Source of the DNA: Bacteroidota bacterium
GTDB lineage: Bacteria > Bacteroidota > Bacteroidia > Chitinophagales > Saprospiraceae
Reading direction: 5' to 3'
Length of the DNA: 45,071 bases
Assembly (NCBI GenBank): GCA_024642705.1
Contig: JAHEAQ010000032.1
Location: 1-45,071, forward strand
A model generated the notes under the pieces. The model saw only the letters and a program-made list of their open reading frames with translations, was not told the DNA's origin and did no database searches. Positions 26,120 through 36,494 of this stretch are shown in pieces; positions within the stretch are counted from its first letter, which is position 1; each line of letters opens with the position of its first letter. A program made the translations under genes and the position numbers.

Positions 26120-27694
26120 ATGAAATTGAATATAAAAGACACCTTCAATACCCAATTACTTTCAGATCCGAAGACAAGTAATGAAAGAAGACAGGTTTCT
26201 AACGCTATGTTTTCATTTGTCACACCTCGAAAACCTAGTGCTCCAAAGCTTATTCATGTTTCACAGGAAGTTTCTCAATTTCTGGGGATAAGTATGGAAG
26301 AAGCTCAATCTGAAGAATTTTTGCAAATATTTTCAGGAAGTAAAATTATTGAAGGGACTCACCCATATGCCATGGTTTATGGAGGTCATCAATTTGGCAA
26401 TTGGGCAGGACAATTGGGTGATGGGCGTGCAATTAATTTATGCGAGGTAGTACACAATGAATATAGATGGGCATTGCAGTTAAAAGGATCAGGGGAAACA
26501 CCTTTTTCAAGGGGAGCGGATGGACTTGCAGTATTACGATCTTCGATTAGAGAACATTTATGCAGTGAAGCAATGTTTCATTTAGGTGTTCCCACGACCA
26601 GATCTTTATCCTTAATTCTGACTGGAGATGATGTATTGAGAGATGTAATGTACAATGGAAATTCAGCTTATGAAAAGGGTGCTGTTGTTTGCAGAGTAGC
26701 GCCTAGTTTTATTAGGTTTGGAAATTTTCAAATTTTCACTTCAAGGCAGGATATAGATTCACTAAAATTATTAACAGATTATACCATTCGCAACTTTTTT
26801 CCAGACATTGAATTAGGATCTAAAGAAGCATATTTAGAATTTTTTCAAGAAGTTTTAGATAGAACACTTGATATGATACTGCATTGGCAAAGGGTAGGAT
26901 TTGTACATGGTGTAATGAACACCGATAATATGTCTATACTTGGACTAACCATTGATTATGGGCCATATGGATGGCTTGAAGGCTATGATCATGGTTGGAC
27001 TCCCAACACGACTGATAAAGAGGGTCGTAGATATCGATATGAATATCAACCAAGAATAGCGTTATGGAATCTTTTGCAATTGGCAAATGCACTTTTCCCA
27101 TTAATTGGGGAGTCAGAACCATTGGAAAAAATACTGAATAGCTATAGTTCTAGATATGCTGTAGAAAATCTCCAAATGATGAAAGCAAAAATTGGTCTTT
27201 TCAAAGAAGATGAAAATGACCAACGCTTAATCGATCATTTGGAAAAAATGTTGCAGTTAACAGAGACTGATATGACTATTTTTTTTAGGAATCTAGCAAA
27301 TTTCAAAAGAGAAACTGAAATTGATTTAGGAGGTAAATTTCTTTCCATTATTGAAGACTCTTTTTACGATTCAAATCGAATGAAACCAGTCATAGCTTCT
27401 TCTTGGAAAGATTGGTTTGAATTGTATAAAATTCGCATTGAAAAAGAAAAATATTCAGATTCTGAAAGAAAAGAATTGATGGACGAAACCAATCCAAAAT
27501 ATGTTCTGAGAAACTATATGGCACAGTTGGCCATTGATGCTGCGAATCAAGGTGATTATTCACTAATCGATGAATTATACCATTTACTAAAAAATCCATA
27601 TGGTGAGCAACCAGAGCAGCAAAAATGGTTTGCTAAAAGACCTGAATGGGCTAGAAACAAAGTTGGATGTTCAATGCTTTCCTGCAGTTCTTAG
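26120..27694 (+). CDS. selO: Protein adenylyltransferase SelO (YdiU family)
   Basis: The 524-residue pseudokinase-fold protein carries the SelO blocks YGGHQFGNWAGQLGDGRA, QLKGSGETPFSRGADGLAVLRSSIREHL, VHGVMNTDNMSILGLTIDYGPYGW and the C-terminal GCSMLSCSS. Cysteine takes the position near the C-terminus where animal homologues have selenocysteine. SelO transfers AMP from ATP to protein Ser/Thr/Tyr residues and is linked to redox stress. The gene follows the dioxygenase by 108 bp. It is probably unrelated to uronate use and ends at a convergent junction with the minus-strand SRPBCC gene. Confidence 0.95.
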   Translation: MKLNIKDTFNTQLLSDPKTSNERRQVSNAMFSFVTPRKPSAPKLIHVSQEVSQFLGISMEEAQSEEFLQIFSGSKIIEGTHPYAMVYGGHQFGNWAGQLGDGRAINLCEVVHNEYRWALQLKGSGETPFSRGADGLAVLRSSIREHLCSEAMFHLGVPTTRSLSLILTGDDVLRDVMYNGNSAYEKGAVVCRVAPSFIRFGNFQIFTSRQDIDSLKLLTDYTIRNFFPDIELGSKEAYLEFFQEVLDRTLDMILHWQRVGFVHGVMNTDNMSILGLTIDYGPYGWLEGYDHGWTPNTTDKEGRRYRYEYQPRIALWNLLQLANALFPLIGESEPLEKILNSYSSRYAVENLQMMKAKIGLFKEDENDQRLIDHLEKMLQLTETDMTIFFRNLANFKRETEIDLGGKFLSIIEDSFYDSNRMKPVIASSWKDWFELYKIRIEKEKYSDSERKELMDETNPKYVLRNYMAQLAIDAANQGDYSLIDELYHLLKNPYGEQPEQQKWFAKRPEWARNKVGCSMLSCSS

Positions 27695-27792
27695 TGTATC
27701 ATACTAAATATTCCGACACAAATTCATGCATCAAGCATCATTTATAGAAAAGTTTTACCAATATTTCTAAATTTTAATCTGACAAAAATTGG

Positions 27793-28239
27793 TCAGTTTT
27801 GCTCGGCTATTTCTTTAATCTTTTCTAAAACGCTTTGCCACCCTCCTGCAGCCGCAGCTTCATCATATCTTGATTGTCCATTTGCAACTTTAGAATAATC
27901 ACCCTGAGTTACTTTCAAAATAGTAGATTCGCCATCAACTTCAAGGTAACATGAAACCGTTAAGTAATTTTCAGGAATATCTTCTATAGTTGAATTCGGA
28001 TCAAAAACAGTATAAACAAACTTTTTTTTCACTTCAAACTCTACCAATTTTCCCTTAACATAAATAACATCATCATGAATTCCTTTCCACAATACGTCAC
28101 CTCCAATTTTCCAATCACTTATTACAGCACAAGTGTACATATATATCGGTGTAATTTCTGGATTGGTTAAGACGTCCCAAATTTTGTCTAGGCTTGAATT
28201 TATTTGGATTGAATCTTGTAAAATTTGTGCCTTTCCCAT
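27793..28239 (-). CDS. SRPBCC/AHSA1-like small cytosolic protein
   Basis: The 148-residue protein fits the START-like SRPBCC fold. It has an amphipathic start (DSIQINSSLDKIWDVLTNPE), the AHSA1-type middle VLWKGIHDDVIYVKGKLVEFE, and a C-terminal helix (AAAGGWQSVLEKIKEIAEQ) that closes the hydrophobic cavity. Such proteins bind small hydrophobic ligands or act as Hsp90 co-activators. The gene lies 26 bp downstream of the TonB receptor gene and is probably co-transcribed with it. No ligand can be assigned. Confidence 0.8.
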   Translation of the reverse strand: MGKAQILQDSIQINSSLDKIWDVLTNPEITPIYMYTCAVISDWKIGGDVLWKGIHDDVIYVKGKLVEFEVKKKFVYTVFDPNSTIEDIPENYLTVSCYLEVDGESTILKVTQGDYSKVANGQSRYDEAAAAGGWQSVLEKIKEIAEQN

Positions 28240-28265
28240 TTATAAAAATTGAATTTAGTTAATAT

Positions 28266-30446
28266 TTAGTGATGCTCTTCAGAACCAAAAGGTTTCACAA
28301 TTAAACCTAAAGAAAGGATAAATCCATCTACTGGAGCATAAATTTCTGCAAAATTAGGGCTTTCAAATGGAGGAAAAACTTCTGGTGAAAATTTACTTTG
28401 CCTAACGTCCGTAAAATTTTCAAAATTAACATAGATTTTTCCCCACTCAAATGGCTTAATAATTAACAATCCCATGCTCACAAAATCATTTGTTTTTACA
28501 CCATTGCTCAGAAATTGACTTCCTGTATAATATGTTTCAATACCAAAATGCCATTTTTCCCCTTCATACATGATTACCGAACCACCATTATGTTTTGCTG
28601 TTAAAGGTTTCTGCGGTTTATTTGGCAAATAATCTAATGTAGCATTGATAAGTGCATAATTCAAAAACCACCGCCAATCTTTATATGAAAACTTAATGTT
28701 AGTTTCAGCACCTTTACTAGTAATTTTACCGGTTGCATTTTGAAATTCATATCCTCCAGAATCATTATTCATCAATAACAATCCGTTATTAATACTCGTA
28801 ATATATAAAAGCTGATTTAGAGAAAAAGAGATTTCATCAGTAAGCAATGCTTTGAAATTAAAATCTGCATTGAATCCGTACGATCTTTCTGGTATCAATA
28901 ATAACTTATCTATTGGCAAAACATTTCTATAATTCAGCACTGCAGATTCTTCAGTAAATAAACCAGGCAATTTATATCCTAAACCACCACCTAGTCTTGT
29001 AGTAAAACTATTATTGGTATTCCATAATAATGAAATCCTAGGCAAAGGGAAAGTTCCCCAATCCGGTGAATGATCCAATCTAAAACCAGTTTCTAGTATC
29101 CATTTTTCAGCAAGATTAGTTGTGTTGTTGAAAAAAGCACCTACAGTCAAATCATCTTGATTTCGTGGGTTTACATTTTCTTTTTCTTCAAACGCATCTG
29201 TATATAAATTTAAGCCAAAAATCCAGTCCGTTTTTTCGTAACTACTATTTAGATTAATCTCAGAAAAGCTGTTAATTTCAGTTGCTTTGAACTGATAATT
29301 TGGAAGAAGCAAAGTCCTATCAAAATAAGAAACGCTATTTTTTATTTGAAATACTTGATGATCATTCCATCTATTTTCATAAGCAACCTGGGTACTAATT
29401 CGCTTAGAATCATTGTCTTCTACAAATTGATTTAACCCTTTAGGTCCCTCTTCTATGGCAATTAGATCACCACCGACTCTGTCATCAATATTGATATTTG
29501 CCCCAATCATAAATTCTGATTTCTCATTTGGATAAAAGAACAATTTTGGATTGAAGGAAAATGTCTTGGTTTGAGGCAAATTACTAAAATTGTCACCATC
29601 AGGATCATATGCTTTTTGGTAATTAGCAGAACCATATAACACATATCCGATTTTTCCTTTTCTTGCGCTATAAAAAATATTACCTGTACTTCCAAGAGCA
29701 AGAGATTGAGTGAACATTATATCCAATTCAGGCTCATGTTCTGGAGTTTTAGAAATCATATTAACTAAACCAGCGATTGCACCAGCTCCATATAAGGTGG
29801 ATGAGCTACCTTTTATAATCTCGAATTGTTTCAAATCCAAAGGCGGAATTTGCATTAAACTCAATCCACCAGAAAACCCTCCAAATAGTGGAAATCCATC
29901 TTTCAATAATTGCGTGTATCTTCCATCCAAACCTTGGATCCGTATGGTGCTGTTATTGCTACTCAAAGAAGAATTTTGCACCTGAATTCCAGTACTTTCA
30001 CGTAAAACCATCGAAATATTAGTGGAATTCATTAGCGACTTTTCTTCTAATTCTTCTCCTGCAATTAATTCGATCCTTGTCGGAATGTCTTTTATGGTTC
30101 TTGAACTTCTAGTTGATTTCACCACTATTTCTTCCAATTCTTCACCCTCATGTTCAAGATAAAATACAAAAGAATGGCTAATTTCTGAAAATTCGAAAGA
30201 TGTTTCCAGAGTCTCATACCCAAGATACGATACACTTACATCATATTTTCCATAATTCATGGATGCTTTCTTGATTTTCCCATTCAAATCTGTTACAAAC
30301 ATTTGTTCCGGAGATTTGATTGAAACAGTAGCTCCAATTAACGGATTCCCAGTTTCTTTGTCTTTAACTTCTGCTTCAAAAAAAGCTTGCCCAAGAATAG
30401 AAGCTGAAAAAAAGACCATAAAGGCAATTACATATAATAATCTCAT
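28266..30446 (-). CDS. TonB-dependent outer-membrane receptor
   Basis: The 726-residue protein has a signal peptide and a carboxypeptidase-regulatory-like domain (about 20-95, EVKDKETGNPLIGATVSIKS). A plug follows (about 110-230, IRIQGLDGRYTQLLKDGFPLF and the GSSSTLYGAGAIAGLVNMIS segment), then a 22-strand type barrel. Its ligand is unknown. The position downstream of the metal efflux genes on the same strand, 142 bp after the adaptor gene, suggests metal-related uptake or sensing. There is no SusD partner, so a glycan role is unlikely. Confidence 0.9.
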   Translation of the reverse strand: MRLLYVIAFMVFFSASILGQAFFEAEVKDKETGNPLIGATVSIKSPEQMFVTDLNGKIKKASMNYGKYDVSVSYLGYETLETSFEFSEISHSFVFYLEHEGEELEEIVVKSTRSSRTIKDIPTRIELIAGEELEEKSLMNSTNISMVLRESTGIQVQNSSLSSNNSTIRIQGLDGRYTQLLKDGFPLFGGFSGGLSLMQIPPLDLKQFEIIKGSSSTLYGAGAIAGLVNMISKTPEHEPELDIMFTQSLALGSTGNIFYSARKGKIGYVLYGSANYQKAYDPDGDNFSNLPQTKTFSFNPKLFFYPNEKSEFMIGANINIDDRVGGDLIAIEEGPKGLNQFVEDNDSKRISTQVAYENRWNDHQVFQIKNSVSYFDRTLLLPNYQFKATEINSFSEINLNSSYEKTDWIFGLNLYTDAFEEKENVNPRNQDDLTVGAFFNNTTNLAEKWILETGFRLDHSPDWGTFPLPRISLLWNTNNSFTTRLGGGLGYKLPGLFTEESAVLNYRNVLPIDKLLLIPERSYGFNADFNFKALLTDEISFSLNQLLYITSINNGLLLMNNDSGGYEFQNATGKITSKGAETNIKFSYKDWRWFLNYALINATLDYLPNKPQKPLTAKHNGGSVIMYEGEKWHFGIETYYTGSQFLSNGVKTNDFVSMGLLIIKPFEWGKIYVNFENFTDVRQSKFSPEVFPPFESPNFAEIYAPVDGFILSLGLIVKPFGSEEHH

Positions 30447-30588
30447 TTACTTTTATATATTTAGAAATTTCCTTTTCACATTTATCCTTCATCAAATATG
30501 TTAAAATCAAGAGTAGAATACATAATATTTTCTATCAAACATATTTCAGAACCCAATTTTGCATAAAAATAAGTGACATTTAATGGTT

Positions 30589-31731
30589 TCACTCATTTAA
30601 AATTACATAATATGCTCCTTCTATTATAAATTGAGCGTCTTTTCCAAAATCTTCACTATTTAGTATCTCAACATATCCATTTTGTGTTATGCCTGTTAAT
30701 ATTTTTTTTCGAACAAAAGTATAACTTCCAGGATTCTCAAGTTGAGCTACATAATTTTCTGAACCTAAATTAACTATAGCTGCTTCAGGTAAAGCAAATG
30801 ATTCTTTTTCGTCAATAAATAAATCAGCAATCACATACATGCCTGGAATAAAATTGCTCTCATCTTTCTCGGCAAGATGACAATGCAAATTAACCATACG
30901 ATCCTCATCTACTAATTTTTCGATAAGGTGAACTTCTGCTTCAAATAATTGATCTGGATTTTCAAGAACTTGATATTGCAACTTTTGGTGAACTTTAACC
31001 TTGGAAATATCTCTTTCCATTATTTTCAATTCCAAATGCAAATGGTCCGTATCATCAATTTCCATTGCCATTTCATAAGGTTTCAAAAATGCTCCTGGTG
31101 TCAGGTGAATTTCTGACACATATCCACTTAATGGAGCATTTATTTGTAATGAAGTTAACAGATTTGAATTGGAAACATTATCTGGATTTATTCCTACCAT
31201 TTCTAACTTTTTCTCCAAAGCAGCATATTTTGCTTGAGCTATCTTTAAATCCGAATCTGCTTTTAGAATGTTTTTTCCTGGCGAAAGCTTCTCTTCAGAC
31301 AAGCTTTTTTGCCTTAAATATTCCGCTTCCAAAAAAGACAATTGCCCTTTAAGTTCTAAATATTCTTGTTGCAAATCAATCAATTCAGGATTGGTTAGTG
31401 TGAATAATCTTTGACCTTTATTTACTTTTTGCCCATGGTATAAATTCATATTGCTGACTACACCTCCAATTAGAGAAGTTATCCCAGCTTTGTTTTTAAT
31501 TGGCATATGGATCTTACCATTAACTTTTAATGTTGATTTAAAGGATTTAGTATCAAAACCACTTATTTGATACCCTGAACTTTCGAATTGCTTCTGAGTA
31601 ATTGAAATAATTTTATTCTCCACATTTTCAGCAGATTCTGACGTGTTCTGATCGTCAGTTTTTTCTGCACAAGCACCTATGAAAATTAATACCAAGATGA
31701 AATAATATATTTTTTGATTTAAAGTTTTCAT
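30589..31731 (-). CDS. RND efflux periplasmic adaptor (CusB/CzcB family)
   Basis: The 380-residue lipoprotein (IGAC, C21) has the membrane-fusion-protein layout: lipoyl halves (about 80-110 and 195-225), an alpha-helical hairpin between them (LIDLQQEYLELKGQLSFLEAEY), a beta-barrel and a membrane-proximal domain. It bridges the inner-membrane pump to the outer-membrane channel. It lies only 2 bp after the pump gene and is its obvious partner. No extra N-terminal metal-binding domain was seen. Confidence 0.92.
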   Translation of the reverse strand: MKTLNQKIYYFILVLIFIGACAEKTDDQNTSESAENVENKIISITQKQFESSGYQISGFDTKSFKSTLKVNGKIHMPIKNKAGITSLIGGVVSNMNLYHGQKVNKGQRLFTLTNPELIDLQQEYLELKGQLSFLEAEYLRQKSLSEEKLSPGKNILKADSDLKIAQAKYAALEKKLEMVGINPDNVSNSNLLTSLQINAPLSGYVSEIHLTPGAFLKPYEMAMEIDDTDHLHLELKIMERDISKVKVHQKLQYQVLENPDQLFEAEVHLIEKLVDEDRMVNLHCHLAEKDESNFIPGMYVIADLFIDEKESFALPEAAIVNLGSENYVAQLENPGSYTFVRKKILTGITQNGYVEILNSEDFGKDAQFIIEGAYYVILNE

Positions 31732-31733
31732 AT

Positions 31734-34700
31734 CTAATTTATTAAATGGTTAATGTCAATAACAATCTGGTTATAAGAATGGAGATTTTTGAGATAATTA
31801 ATACGGATATTCACAGCGCTTTCAAGGGTAAATATGTATTGAAAAAAGTCTATCTCTCCCCCATTCAATGATTTTAATGCAACAGCTATCAAATCGTCCT
31901 GCAGCATACTTCCAGAGTTAATATATTTGTTTATTGCTTCTTCATAAATTGCTAATGAAGCTTGCAATTCTAATAATTTATTTTCCAGTTCATTGATTTG
32001 ATTTTCAAAATCGTTTGATTTTATAGAAACTTCAATCTTTGCAGCTTCATTCAAGGATTTCAGAGATTTCTTCCAAAGTGGAATAGAAACTCCAGCTTGA
32101 ATTCCTGGATAATAATTAAAATTTTCAATTCCAGAAAAGCTGTTAAAAAATGACAGATGCACATCCGGAAGAATTTGTTTTTCAGAAAGATCTAAAGCAA
32201 AATTTGCATTATTAACCAATAACCTTTTGAATTCAACGGCGGGATGTCGTCTTATATTAGGCGGTTCCACTGTAATTTTATCATATTGAATTGGTTGAAT
32301 TGAAAAAACTTCTCCAGATTGCATCCAATATTTCAGTTTGGCCATTTCTGATAATTCATTTTTTTTTGCTTGTTCTAATTGCAAAGTAATTTCTTGCCTT
32401 TTTGCATTTGCAGTTAACTTTTCAAGCAAGCTACCTTCTCCCAATTCATACTTCTTATTAGATGCATTTTCAAAACTTTGATATAAGCTATCCAAAAAAT
32501 TGTATTCATTAATAATTTTCTTCCAATACACTATTTCGAAATAGGTCTTCCGGATTTCCTTGGAAAGCATCCATTTTTCAATTTCTACATATCCTGCAGT
32601 AGATTCTGAATTTGAAGCTAATAATTTATCATTTGCTTTGACAAAGGAAGGCAATTTAAAACTTTGTTTAATTCCGAAAACTTGAAGTGGAATGCCATTA
32701 CCTGCAATGTTGGCACGATCATATTCATAATAAATATCCGCTTTTCCAAAGGTTTCTGTACTTCCAATTAAGGCTTTACTTTTATCAATTTCCAACATAC
32801 TTGACTTCAATCTAAGATTATTGTTCAATCCTATTTCTACAGCTTCTTCGACAGATATTATTTTTTGACCATTCAGACCAATAGAAAAAACAGGAATTAA
32901 AACAAAGAGTATCATCACGGCTGGATTCAATGCGACTTTAATTCGTTTTTCAAAAACTGAATATAAAACTGGCAAAACTATTAATGTCAATAATGTAGCT
33001 GTAACTAATCCTCCAATTACCACTGTGGCGAGCGGTCTTTGAACTTCTGCGCCCGCAGAAGTCGAAATTGCCATGGGAAGGAAACCAAGAGCAGCTGCCG
33101 TTGCTGTTAAAAGGACTGGGCGAAGTCTTTCTGTGGTGCCTCTTATTACTCTTTCGTGAACATCTTCCACACCTTTCGACTTCAATTCTTTAAAATGTTC
33201 AATTAATACAATCCCATTCAAAACAGCTATTCCAAATAAGGCTATAAATCCTACTCCTGCTGATATGCTAAAAGGCAAGCCTCGAAAATATAACAAGAAA
33301 ACACCTCCAACTGAAGCCAATGGAATTGCACTGAAAATAATCAAGGCATCTCTAACCGAATCGAAAGCAAAATAAAGCAAAATGAATATCAATATTAATG
33401 AAATAGGAACAGCAATCATTAATCTTTTTGAAGCACTTTGCAAGTTCTCAAATTGACCTCCGTATTTTACTGAATATCCTACTGGAAACTTAATCTTTTC
33501 TCCAATAATTGTTTGAATATCATCGACTACAGATTGCAAGTCTCTTCCTCTAACATTTACGCCAACTACCACTCTTCTTCTGGTATCATCTCGCGATATT
33601 TTTGCAGGTCCAGAAGTATATTCGATTTTTGCAAATGCACTCAATGGCATTTGCATACCATTGTGAATTTCAACCATGGCATTTTTTAAGTCTTCTAAAT
33701 CTTTTCGATCTTCCTTTCGATATTTAATGACTAGATCAAATTGTTTTTCACCCTCGAAAATGGATCCAGCTACTTTGCCTGCAAAACCCATAGCAATTAC
33801 ATCATTAAGATCTGCAATATTTACTCCATATTTTGAAATCATATTTCTGTCAAACTTAACTGTCATTTGGGGCAAGCCTTCTGTTTTCTCAACTACTATA
33901 TCCGCTGCTCCTTCCACATTTTCAATTGCCTTTTTAATTTCATTTGCTTTCTGAGCAAGTATTTCAAGATCTTCACCAAACACTTTAATTGCCAAATCAG
34001 CCCTTACGCCTGTTATTAATTCATTGAACCGCATTTCAATAGGCTGGGTGAATTCAATTTCTATCCCTTGTATCTCTTCAAAAACTGCATTTCTAAATAT
34101 TTCAGCCAATTCATCTTTTGTTTCTGCTGATGTCCATTCTTTTATTGGTTTTAATGTAATAATTACATCACTTTCCTCCATCGACATAGGGTCCGTAGGA
34201 ACTTCAGCTGCTCCAATTCTAGTAATAACTTGATCCACTTCAGGAAATTTTCTTAATATGGCTTCAATCCTAGTTGTCATTTCAATGGTCGAGGACAAAG
34301 ACATTCCTGTTTTGAAAACTGGCTGTATGACAAAATCGCCTTCGTCCAAAGTAGGAACAAATTCTCCGCCCATTCTATTAAAAAAATAGAGGGCAACAAT
34401 AAGAAGGATTGCAGCAATTGAAATGACTGTAGCCTTCAATTTCAAAGCCAATGTAATTGTCGGTTTATATAACGATTGTAAAAAATGAATTAATCGATTT
34501 GAAAAATGTTTATTATTTGGCTTAGTAGGCTTTATAAACAATGATGCCATCACTGGCAAATATGTGAAACATAAAATCATCGCACCTGTTAATGCAAATG
34601 AAAATGTTAATGCCATTGGTCGAAACATTTTACCTTCTACTCCAGCTAACGATAAAATCGGGATAAAAACAATTATGATAATTATTTGCCCAAAAATTGC

Positions 34701-36056
34701 TGAATGCATCATTTTCTTGGTGCTTTCCAAACTGATTTTATCTTTTAATTTAAACTTTTCTTCTTTGGATAACGTAGGAAATATTTCGGATTTTCTTGCC
34801 AGGCTATAGGTTATATATTCAATAATTATTACTGCTCCATCTATAATTATTCCGAAATCAATTGCACCTAAACTCATTAAATTAGCATCAATTCCGAAAA
34901 TGTACATCAATAGAATTGCAAATAACAAACTTAAAGGAATAACTGAAGCAACAACTAAGCCCGACCGAAAATTTCCCAATAATAGTATCACTATAAAAAT
35001 TACTATAAGAGACCCAAGGATTAAATTTTCAGAAATGGTAAAAGTAGTTCTACCTATCAATGCACTTCTCTCTAAAAAACCATTTATAAATATTCCTTCA
35101 GGCAAAGTTTTTTGGATTTCTTCTACTCTTTCTTTTACTGCGTTAATAACTTCCTTCGAAGAAGCATCTTTTAACATCATTACCTGTCCTAACACTTTTT
35201 CACCTTCGCCATTTCCGGTAATAGCCCCAAATCTGGTGGCATGACCAAAACCAACTTCTGCCAAATCTTTTATAAAAATTGGAGTGCCGTTCCTGTTTTC
35301 AACCACTATTTTTTTAATGTCATCAATTGAATTCAATAGACCATCTGCGCGAATAAAATAACTTTCATTTGCCTTTTCTATGTATCCTCCACCAGCAATG
35401 CTGTTGTTTGATTCCAATGCCTTGTAAACAGTTCCAAGTGAGATGTTCATGGATTTTAATCGATCGGGATCAATCGAAACTTCATAAGTTTTCAAAAATC
35501 CTCCCCAAGTATTGACTTCAACCACTCCTGGAATACCCGATAATTGCCTCTTTACAATCCAGTCTTGAATGGTTCTTAAGTCAGTTACGGAATATCTGTC
35601 TTTATATCCAGGCTTTATATCCAAAATGTATTGGTAAATCTCCCCAAGGCCTGTGCTAACTGGACCCATAAAAGGCAATCCAAAACCAGAAGGAATTTTT
35701 TCTTCGGCACTTTTGATTTTCTCAGCAATTAATTGTCGTGGAAGATAAGTACCCAGATTGTCTTCGAACACAATAGTCACCACAGACAATCCGAATTTCG
35801 AAATGGATCTTATTTCTTTTACGCCAGGTAGGTTAGCCATTTCTAGCTCAACTGGATAAGTTAGAAATTTTTCAACGTCTTCAGTTGCCAAATTTCTGGA
35901 CGTAGTGATTACCTGTACCTGATTATTGGTAATATCTGGGACAGCACCTATTGATATTTGAGTAAGGGCAAAAATTCCAAAACCAACCCAAGTAATTGTA
36001 AAAAGAATTATAATTAACTTATGATTTAAGCTATAATTGATGATGCGATTAAACAT
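31734..36056 (-). CDS. CzcA-type heavy-metal RND pump fused to TolC-like outer-membrane factor
   Basis: The 1440-residue protein comprises a full HME-RND pump (about 1-1040) followed by a TolC/CzcC-like outer-membrane factor (about 1060-1440, ISVEEAVEIGLNNNLRLKSS). The fourth membrane helix carries DFGIIIDGAVIIIE (about 401-414), the acidic pattern of the divalent-cation (Zn/Co/Cd) class rather than the CusA (Cu/Ag) class. A hydrophobic segment near residue 1043 (NPAVMILFVLIPVFSIG) looks like an internalised signal peptide ahead of the channel part. Such fusions are known in Bacteroidota. Whether the chain is processed into two proteins cannot be told from the sequence. Confidence 0.93.
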   Translation of the reverse strand: MFNRIINYSLNHKLIIILFTITWVGFGIFALTQISIGAVPDITNNQVQVITTSRNLATEDVEKFLTYPVELEMANLPGVKEIRSISKFGLSVVTIVFEDNLGTYLPRQLIAEKIKSAEEKIPSGFGLPFMGPVSTGLGEIYQYILDIKPGYKDRYSVTDLRTIQDWIVKRQLSGIPGVVEVNTWGGFLKTYEVSIDPDRLKSMNISLGTVYKALESNNSIAGGGYIEKANESYFIRADGLLNSIDDIKKIVVENRNGTPIFIKDLAEVGFGHATRFGAITGNGEGEKVLGQVMMLKDASSKEVINAVKERVEEIQKTLPEGIFINGFLERSALIGRTTFTISENLILGSLIVIFIVILLLGNFRSGLVVASVIPLSLLFAILLMYIFGIDANLMSLGAIDFGIIIDGAVIIIEYITYSLARKSEIFPTLSKEEKFKLKDKISLESTKKMMHSAIFGQIIIIIVFIPILSLAGVEGKMFRPMALTFSFALTGAMILCFTYLPVMASLFIKPTKPNNKHFSNRLIHFLQSLYKPTITLALKLKATVISIAAILLIVALYFFNRMGGEFVPTLDEGDFVIQPVFKTGMSLSSTIEMTTRIEAILRKFPEVDQVITRIGAAEVPTDPMSMEESDVIITLKPIKEWTSAETKDELAEIFRNAVFEEIQGIEIEFTQPIEMRFNELITGVRADLAIKVFGEDLEILAQKANEIKKAIENVEGAADIVVEKTEGLPQMTVKFDRNMISKYGVNIADLNDVIAMGFAGKVAGSIFEGEKQFDLVIKYRKEDRKDLEDLKNAMVEIHNGMQMPLSAFAKIEYTSGPAKISRDDTRRRVVVGVNVRGRDLQSVVDDIQTIIGEKIKFPVGYSVKYGGQFENLQSASKRLMIAVPISLILIFILLYFAFDSVRDALIIFSAIPLASVGGVFLLYFRGLPFSISAGVGFIALFGIAVLNGIVLIEHFKELKSKGVEDVHERVIRGTTERLRPVLLTATAAALGFLPMAISTSAGAEVQRPLATVVIGGLVTATLLTLIVLPVLYSVFEKRIKVALNPAVMILFVLIPVFSIGLNGQKIISVEEAVEIGLNNNLRLKSSMLEIDKSKALIGSTETFGKADIYYEYDRANIAGNGIPLQVFGIKQSFKLPSFVKANDKLLASNSESTAGYVEIEKWMLSKEIRKTYFEIVYWKKIINEYNFLDSLYQSFENASNKKYELGEGSLLEKLTANAKRQEITLQLEQAKKNELSEMAKLKYWMQSGEVFSIQPIQYDKITVEPPNIRRHPAVEFKRLLVNNANFALDLSEKQILPDVHLSFFNSFSGIENFNYYPGIQAGVSIPLWKKSLKSLNEAAKIEVSIKSNDFENQINELENKLLELQASLAIYEEAINKYINSGSMLQDDLIAVALKSLNGGEIDFFQYIFTLESAVNIRINYLKNLHSYNQIVIDINHLIN

Positions 36057-36140
36057 GATAAAAGTCTAGTTTGTTGCTATGAAATCAAATCATCTTTTTA
36101 TAGAAAAAGATGATTTGAACAAATTAAATTTTGATTAATG

Positions 36141-36494
36141 TCAAATTAAATTGCAACTAATAGGCGGGCCCCTCAGGTCATCCACAAATTCAAAAATACC
36201 TTTAGGATAAGGATTTTTGGCATGAATAAAAAAATGGGGTGTAAAGCTTTCTAATTTCTCATCATTTGCATATGTGCATGATGCAAAATATTGGAAACTA
36301 AATGGAGTGAAAGAAAATCCGGCATCATCACCAAAACTATTACTAACCACTACATGTTCTAAATGTCCTTCTCCAATATCTTCGTGAAAAATCAATTTTA
36401 CCCAATCAAAAATAGTATTTGCTTGATTATGCTCAATTTCATTTTCTTCACCTGAAATTTCATTATGGTGTTGGTGCGGAATAAGATTGTGCAT
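36141..36494 (-). CDS. Small His-rich protein upstream of metal efflux genes
   Basis: The first ATG gives 117 residues opening MHNLIPHQHHNE. However, the frame is open for 17 further codons upstream to 36545, and these encode a typical signal-peptide core (IKFISYILIYIAGVVIT). The codon in the place of the expected ATG is ATC (36545-36543). The mature part is rich in His and acidic residues at its N-terminus, which suits metal binding. It lies 84 bp upstream of the efflux pump on the same strand and is probably the first gene of that transcript. The family is not named with certainty; small proteins opening with HNLIPH and extra His occur beside CusA/CzcA pumps in Bacteroidota. Confidence 0.6.
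   Translation of the reverse strand: MHNLIPHQHHNEISGEENEIEHNQANTIFDWVKLIFHEDIGEGHLEHVVVSNSFGDDAGFSFTPFSFQYFASCTYANDEKLESFTPHFFIHAKNPYPKGIFEFVDDLRGPPISCNLI

Noticed and set aside
27695-27792. ctgac/gtcag hairpin in the convergent gap after selO
   Set aside because: Only a 5-bp stem; insufficient to call a terminator.
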